DNA of 64,000 nucleotides, taken from contig NZ_JONK01000019.1 of the NCBI RefSeq assembly GCF_000711885.1, forward strand, positions 47,192-111,191, in the 5' to 3' direction. Of this stretch, positions 59,671 through 64,000 are shown piece by piece (position 1 is the stretch's first letter; each line of letters opens with the position of its first letter). Source of the stretch: Chromobacterium haemolyticum DSM 19808 (GTDB taxonomy: Bacteria; Pseudomonadota; Gammaproteobacteria; Burkholderiales; Chromobacteriaceae). A model generated the notes under the pieces. That model ran no database searches. It saw only the letters and a list, made by a program, of their open reading frames with translations, and was not told where the DNA came from. The translations under genes were made by a program, and so were the position numbers.

Positions 59671-61179
59671 TTAGCCATTAGGCATTGCCGCGCGTCGTAA
59701 TTGAATCGCCTGCAACACATGCTCCCGCATGACCATAGCCTGACCCTGTAAATCGGCAATGGTTCTGGAAACCCGAAGTATCCGATGATAACTGCGCGCC
59801 GACAAGCCGATCTTGTCCAAAACTTGCCGCAATAATGCCAGCCCTTCGGCGTGAAAATCGCCAAGCGCCTCCAGCTCCGCCCCGCTCAAGCCCGCATTCG
59901 CCTTTCCTTGCCTAGCCAATTGTCGACGATACGCCGACTCCACCCGTTCACGCACCAAAGCGCTGGGCTCGCCGGCGGCCCCATCCACCAAGGCCTCGGC
60001 AGGCAAGGACTGCACTTCAACATGCAAATCGATGCGATCCAACAAGGGACCGGAGATTTTACCTCGATAGCGCCCCACTTGCTCGGGCGTGCACCGGCAT
60101 TTTCCGCTGAAATGCCCAAGATAGCCACACGGGCAGGGATTCATTGCCGCAATCAGCTGAAATCGCGCGGGAAAACTGGCTTGGCGCGCGGCGCGCGAGA
60201 TGTGGATCACGCCGGCCTCCAGCGGCTCGCGCAAGACCTCCAGCACTTTGCGATCGAACTCCGGCAATTCGTCCAGAAACAAAACGCCATGATGCGCCAG
60301 GCTAATTTCCCCTGGCCGGGGGTCACTGCCTCCACCCACCAACGCCACCGCGGACGCGGTATGGTGCGGGGCACGGAAAGGCCTTACGCCCCAATCGTCC
60401 AGGGCGAAGCCATCGGTCCCCAAAGAACGCACGGCCGCGCTTTCCAGCGCCTCTTCGTCCGGCATGCCCGGCAAGATGCCGGGCAGGCGGGCGGCCAACA
60501 TGGATTTACCGGTGCCGGGTGGCCCGATCAACAAGAGGCTATGCCGCCCGGCCGCAGCCACTTCCAACGCATGGCGCGCCAAGGACTGGCCTTTGATATC
60601 CAACAGATCAAGGTAATCAGGCAGCGAGCGGGATGGGCCACCCTCTTGTCGATACGGCTCCAGCTCGGAGAGACCGTTGAGAAAGGCGCAGGCCTCAACC
60701 AGGCTGCTCACGCCATATAAAGGCATGCCCTCAAGCACGGCAGCCTCCCTGGCGCTGGCTACCGGCAAGATGAAGGCGCGCCCCGCTTCCCTCGTCTTGC
60801 ACGCCATCGCCAAGGCCCCGCGCACCGGCCGCAAAGCCCCGGTCAAGGCCAGCTCTCCGGCAATTTCATATTCCGCCAACTTGGGACAACGTACCTGTCC
60901 GCTGGCAACAAGAATGCCAATGGCGATGGGCAGGTCAAAACGGCCGGAGTCTTTGGGAAGATCGGCCGGGGCAAGGTTGACGGTGATGCGCCGGGCCGGG
61001 AACTCAAAACCAGAGGTCAAGATTGCCGCGCGGACCCGCTCCCGGCTTTCCTTCACCTCCAGGTCAGGCAAGCCGACAATGGTGAAAGCGGGCAAGCCGT
61101 TGGCCAAATGTACTTCCACCGCAACCTCAGGCGCGTCCACTCCGGCCAGCGCCCGGCTTGCAACCACGGCCAGCGCCAT
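59671..61179 (-). CDS. comM: ComM/YifB-family Mg-chelatase-like AAA+ ATPase
   Basis: 502 aa. An N-terminal domain (ALAVVASRALAGVDAPEVAVEVHLANGLPAF) precedes the Mg-chelatase AAA core with Walker A IGPPGTGKSMLAARLPG (about 217-233) and Walker B GVLFLDELPEF. The C-terminal domain has HRILRVSRTIADLQG. ComM promotes branch migration in natural transformation. The ComEA-like and type IV pilus genes of this window point to the same process, although comM alone is common in non-competent species. Five bases from ubiK. Confidence 0.94.
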   Translation of the reverse strand: MALAVVASRALAGVDAPEVAVEVHLANGLPAFTIVGLPDLEVKESRERVRAAILTSGFEFPARRITVNLAPADLPKDSGRFDLPIAIGILVASGQVRCPKLAEYEIAGELALTGALRPVRGALAMACKTREAGRAFILPVASAREAAVLEGMPLYGVSSLVEACAFLNGLSELEPYRQEGGPSRSLPDYLDLLDIKGQSLARHALEVAAAGRHSLLLIGPPGTGKSMLAARLPGILPGMPDEEALESAAVRSLGTDGFALDDWGVRPFRAPHHTASAVALVGGGSDPRPGEISLAHHGVLFLDELPEFDRKVLEVLREPLEAGVIHISRAARQASFPARFQLIAAMNPCPCGYLGHFSGKCRCTPEQVGRYRGKISGPLLDRIDLHVEVQSLPAEALVDGAAGEPSALVRERVESAYRRQLARQGKANAGLSGAELEALGDFHAEGLALLRQVLDKIGLSARSYHRILRVSRTIADLQGQAMVMREHVLQAIQLRRAAMPNG

Positions 61180-61184
61180 GTCGC

Positions 61185-61472
61185 TTAGGAGTGACCGAGT
61201 TCTGACTGGGCCTCTACCGTGGCTCGCGCCTCATCCGGGAACACCTGCGCCTCTAAGCGCGCTAGCTTCTGCTCCAGCTGAGCCAGCTTCTCTCGGGTCC
61301 GCACCAACACTTCCTGCTGCACGTCGAACTCTTCGCGCGTCACCAGATCCATTTTGCTGAATGTGGAGGCCATCATCGCTTTGACGTTTTTCTCGATGTC
61401 CTTGGCCGGACTGGCGGCAATAGTTTCGCTGATCTTGTTGCCGATTTCCTCGAACAGCTTTTGGCTCAACAT
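61185..61472 (-). CDS. ubiK: Ubiquinone biosynthesis accessory factor UbiK
   Basis: 95 aa BMFP/YqiC-type protein from the ATG at 61472 (MLSQKLFEEIGNKISETI). The C-terminus forms a coiled coil (TREEFDVQQEVLVRTREKLAQLEQKLARLEAQV), as in the family. UbiK assists aerobic ubiquinone synthesis with UbiJ. The longer open frame upstream runs into the glnK regulatory region and is unlikely to be translated. The pair ubiK-comM is adjacent to glnK in other betaproteobacteria. Confidence 0.92.
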   Translation of the reverse strand: MLSQKLFEEIGNKISETIAASPAKDIEKNVKAMMASTFSKMDLVTREEFDVQQEVLVRTREKLAQLEQKLARLEAQVFPDEARATVEAQSELGHS

Positions 61473-61621
61473 GACGCGGCTCCTTGAATGAATAAGTGAT
61501 AACAGAGCAGAGTGTAGCAAAAAGCCAAGTCCGCCACCCGCCAGCGCGTACCCATTGGCATCCCCCATCCCAACTCCGCGCCCTTCGCGGCACCAAATCA
61601 GTGCGGCACCTCAGCGCCGCA

Positions 61622-61638
61622 TGCACCGGGAAAGTGCC
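61622..61638 (+). promoter_or_regulatory. NtrC-type enhancer site upstream of glnK
   Basis: GCAC-N7-GTGC (61623-61637) fits the NtrC consensus TGCACC-N5-GGTGCA in its half sites and spacing. Its centre lies about 104 bases upstream of the predicted glnK start, a usual distance for an enhancer-bound activator. Confidence 0.6.
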
Positions 61639-61708
61639 AAAAAGGCCAGTACAGACCTTTTTTGCATTGCAACATGATCTTAGCGTTTTCTTTTGCGCCA
61701 ATCCGGCC

Positions 61709-61723
61709 TGGCACGATTCATGC
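61709..61723 (+). promoter_or_regulatory. Sigma-54 promoter of glnK-amtB
   Basis: TGGCACG-ATTC-ATGC matches the sigma-54 consensus TGGCACG-N4-TTGC with exact -24/-12 spacing. It predicts a transcript start near 61734, 50 bases before glnK. Together with the upstream NtrC-like site it indicates control by nitrogen limitation. Confidence 0.85.
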
Positions 61724-61730
61724 GTATTGA

Positions 61731-62123
<393 letters not shown>

Positions 62124-62152
62124 ACCGCAATAGAGACTTAGGGGAAACGACA

Positions 62153-63466
62153 ATGAAAAAACTGCTCGCAACCATTCAGCTCGCCGGCTTGGGCCTAATG
62201 GCCCCGCTGGCGTTCGCCGCCGCGCCGGCAGGCCCGGCGATTGCCGACGCCAAGAGCATCAGCGCCGGCGACACCGCCTGGATGCTGATTTCCACCGCCT
62301 TGGTGCTGTTCATGACGATTCCCGGCCTGGCGCTGTTCTATGGCGGCATGGTGCGCAAGAAAAACGTGTTGGCGACGCTGATGCAAAGTTTCGCCATCAC
62401 CGCGCTGATCACGGTGTTGTGGGCCGTCATCGGCTACAGCCTGGCCTTCACCGTCGGCACGCCTTATCTCGGCGACTTGAGCCGCGTGATGCTGGACGGC
62501 ATGGTTTACCTGAAAGACGCCGGCAAATTGGCGGTACATCCGCTGGCCGGGACCATACCGGAATCGGTGTTCATGACCTTTCAGATGACTTTCGCCATCA
62601 TCACCCCCGCGCTGATCACCGGGGCCTTCGCCGAGCGAATGAAGTTTTCCGCCATGCTGGTCTTTATGGCCCTGTGGTCCTTGCTGGTCTACGTGCCGGT
62701 GGCGCACTGGGTCTGGGCGCCGGGTGGCTGGATGGCGGACAAGGGCGTGCTGGACTTCGCCGGCGGAACCGTAGTGCACATCAACGCCGGTATCGCCGGC
62801 TTGGTAACCGCCTTGGTACTGGGCAAGCGCGTCGGTTTCGGCAAGGAAGCGATGCCCCCCCATAACCTGGTGCTGACCCTGGTGGGGGCATCAATGCTGT
62901 GGGTGGGCTGGTTCGGCTTCAACGCGGGTTCCGCCGCGGCTGCGGACGGCCGCGCCGGCATGGCCATGGTCACTACCCAGCTAGCCACCGCCGCCGCCGC
63001 GCTGGCCTGGATGTTTGCCGAATGGCTTACCAAGAAAAAGCCTTCGGTGCTGGGCATTGCGTCGGGCGCTGTCGCCGGCTTGGTCGCCATCACGCCCGCG
63101 GCCGGCTTCGTCGACGTCAAAGGCGCTCTGATTATCGGCCTGGCAGCCGGCGTGGTGTGCTTCTGGGGCGCCACCGGACTCAAGCACATGCTGGGCTATG
63201 ACGACTCTTTGGACGCCTTCGGCGTACATGGCATCGGCGGCATCCTGGGCGCCTTGCTCACCGGTGTCTTCGCGGTAAAAGAAATCGGCGGCGCGGAAGG
63301 CAGCCTCGCGGCTCAAGCGCTAGGCGTGGGCGTCACCGCGGCCTATTGCGCCGTCGTCACCTTCATCCTGCTGAAGCTAATCGATGTAGCGATTGGACTG
63401 CGCGTCGCGGAAGACGAAGAACGCGAGGGACTGGATGTGATCCTGCACGGGGAGCGCGTCGAATAA
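62153..63466 (+). CDS. amtB: Ammonium transporter AmtB
   Basis: 437 aa from the ATG at 62153. A signal peptide-like N-terminus (1-22) is followed by eleven membrane helices. Conserved elements are LFYGGMVRKKNVL, FQMTFAIITPALITGAFAERMKF, the twin-histidine pore (VVHINAG and DAFGVHGIGG) and PPHNLVLTLVGASMLWVGWFGFNAGS. It conducts ammonia/ammonium into the cell under nitrogen limitation and is gated by GlnK encoded upstream. An artificial in-frame extension through glnK was ignored. Confidence 0.97.
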   Translation: MKKLLATIQLAGLGLMAPLAFAAAPAGPAIADAKSISAGDTAWMLISTALVLFMTIPGLALFYGGMVRKKNVLATLMQSFAITALITVLWAVIGYSLAFTVGTPYLGDLSRVMLDGMVYLKDAGKLAVHPLAGTIPESVFMTFQMTFAIITPALITGAFAERMKFSAMLVFMALWSLLVYVPVAHWVWAPGGWMADKGVLDFAGGTVVHINAGIAGLVTALVLGKRVGFGKEAMPPHNLVLTLVGASMLWVGWFGFNAGSAAAADGRAGMAMVTTQLATAAAALAWMFAEWLTKKKPSVLGIASGAVAGLVAITPAAGFVDVKGALIIGLAAGVVCFWGATGLKHMLGYDDSLDAFGVHGIGGILGALLTGVFAVKEIGGAEGSLAAQALGVGVTAAYCAVVTFILLKLIDVAIGLRVAEDEEREGLDVILHGERVE

Positions 63467-63584
63467 ATCCAGAGGACTGTCCCCCGAAATACATACTATA
63501 AACTCCAAATCAATAAGTTAGCGTAGTATGGACACTATTAGCAATACTATTAATTTCTTGACCTTCCCCCGCTTGGTATCCCAG

Positions 63585-63808
63585 TCATGAGTTAGCGACC
63601 TGGACCGGTTGGGGTTGGTGTTTTTTCCGGTACTCGACCGGGGTCATATAACCCAGCGCACTATACGGCCTGGCGGCGTTGTAATTCAGGCGCCAAGCTT
63701 CAATTTTCAGCCGGACATCAAGCAGGTTGCGGAAGGCATGCTGGTTCAAGCATTCCGACCGGAACCGACCTTAAAACTTTCCAAGTGAGCGTTACCGTTG
63801 ACAAATTT
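63585..63808 (-). pseudogene. IS3-family (IS407-like) transposase remnant, C-terminal part
   Basis: On the minus strand the translation reads HLESF, then after a one-base deletion RFRSECLNQHAFRNLLDVRLKIEAW, then LNYNAARPYSALGYMTPVEYR, ending VANS and TGA. This is the C-terminal end of an IS407-type DDE transposase. The missing base (near 63772) and the loss of everything upstream make it inactive. The bases from 63467 to 63584 are probably the adjoining IS end, but no clear terminal inverted repeat was identified. Confidence 0.75.
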
Positions 63809-63813
63809 CTGCC

Positions 63814-64000
63814 TCACGCCGAAGCCCGTTCAAAGGCCTCGGGGCTGATGCCACCCAGGTAACTATGGCGGCGGATTCGATTGTAAAAAAACTTCGATGT
63901 AATCGAATACATCTGACTTGGCCAAGTCGCGGGTTTTGTAAATCCGTTTGCGGATACGCTCCTTCTTCAGACTGTGAAAGAAGGACTCTGCCACGGCGTT
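63814..64000 (-). pseudogene. Second IS3-family transposase remnant, frameshifted
   Basis: Minus-strand reading AVAESFFHSLKKERIRKRIY, then KTRDLAKSDVFDYIE, is interrupted by an extra T in a run of seven (63885-63891), and continues FYNRIRRHSYLGGISPEAF to TGA. This is the end of an OrfB of the IS3 family, different from the neighbour at 63585-63808. The frame error breaks the ORF, unless slippage on the T run restores it. The element continues beyond the right edge, so its state is unknown. Confidence 0.7.

Overview
The window is a GC-rich, gene-dense chromosomal segment of a Gram-negative betaproteobacterium, most likely of the Neisseriales/Chromobacteriaceae (Chromobacterium-like). Pointers are the neisserial-type porin, the DUF1841 and DUF3149 proteins, the yhbY/rlmE-ftsH-folP-glmM block, the carA-leuE-carB order, a full type II secretion operon and a pilB-pilC-pilD-coaE-zapD-yacG cluster. 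This placement is inference from gene content; no 16S or other marker is present.

Region by region. 1-2.3 kb: 5' end of an ArcD-type arginine/ornithine antiporter and a 42-aa membrane microprotein, each with an FNR/ANR-type box upstream, then a ferredoxin-flavin reductase. 2.3-9.6 kb: SDR protein, trmB, glutathione peroxidase, DUF1841, a likely small RNA, a 2-hydroxyacid dehydrogenase, DUF2189, FKBP, DedA and alr. 9.5-12.0 kb: a rhombosortase overlapping the gene of an ExeM/NucH nuclease that carries a GlyGly-CTERM tail. 12.2-24.4 kb: glmM, folP, ftsH, rlmE, yhbY, a DUF4149 protein, greA, carB, leuE and carA, with a promoter and attenuator-like hairpin in the carA leader. 24.4-35.4 kb: gspC-D-E-F-(86-aa ORF)-G-H-I-J-K-L-M-N, a complete type II secretion operon. 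35.9-40.3 kb: acyl-CoA dehydrogenase, etfA/etfB and a MaoC hydratase, with a PsrA/FadR-like box before etfB. 40.3-48.9 kb: queG, tsaE, amiC, yacG, zapD, coaE and pilD/pilC/pilB. 49.0-57.3 kb: porin, photolyase, ComEA-like protein, cytochrome-assembly-like membrane protein, ffh, an orphan ATP-grasp ligase, purB and initiator tRNA-fMet. 57.3-63.5 kb: uppP, dsbA, a SPOR protein, comM, ubiK and a sigma-54-driven glnK-amtB operon. 63.5-64.0 kb: two frameshifted IS3-family transposase remnants side by side.

How the parts connect: PilD probably processes both the type IV pilins and the GspG-K pseudopilins, DsbA folds secreted proteins, and the ExeM-type nuclease is a candidate type II secretion and rhombosortase substrate. 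ComEA, ComM and the type IV pilus genes together suggest competence functions. The ETF/acyl-CoA dehydrogenase/MaoC group is fatty-acid oxidation. glnK-amtB is nitrogen control.

Most of the window is conserved housekeeping DNA. There is no CRISPR array, prophage or recognisable defence island. The most unusual signals are a dispersed ~110-150-bp repeat that sits exactly at the stop codon of three minus-strand genes, an FNR-type promoter on a DUF3149 microprotein, an unlabelled sRNA-like transcription unit near 5.2 kb, an 86-aa winged-helix-like ORF inside the secretion operon, and the rhombosortase/nuclease pair.
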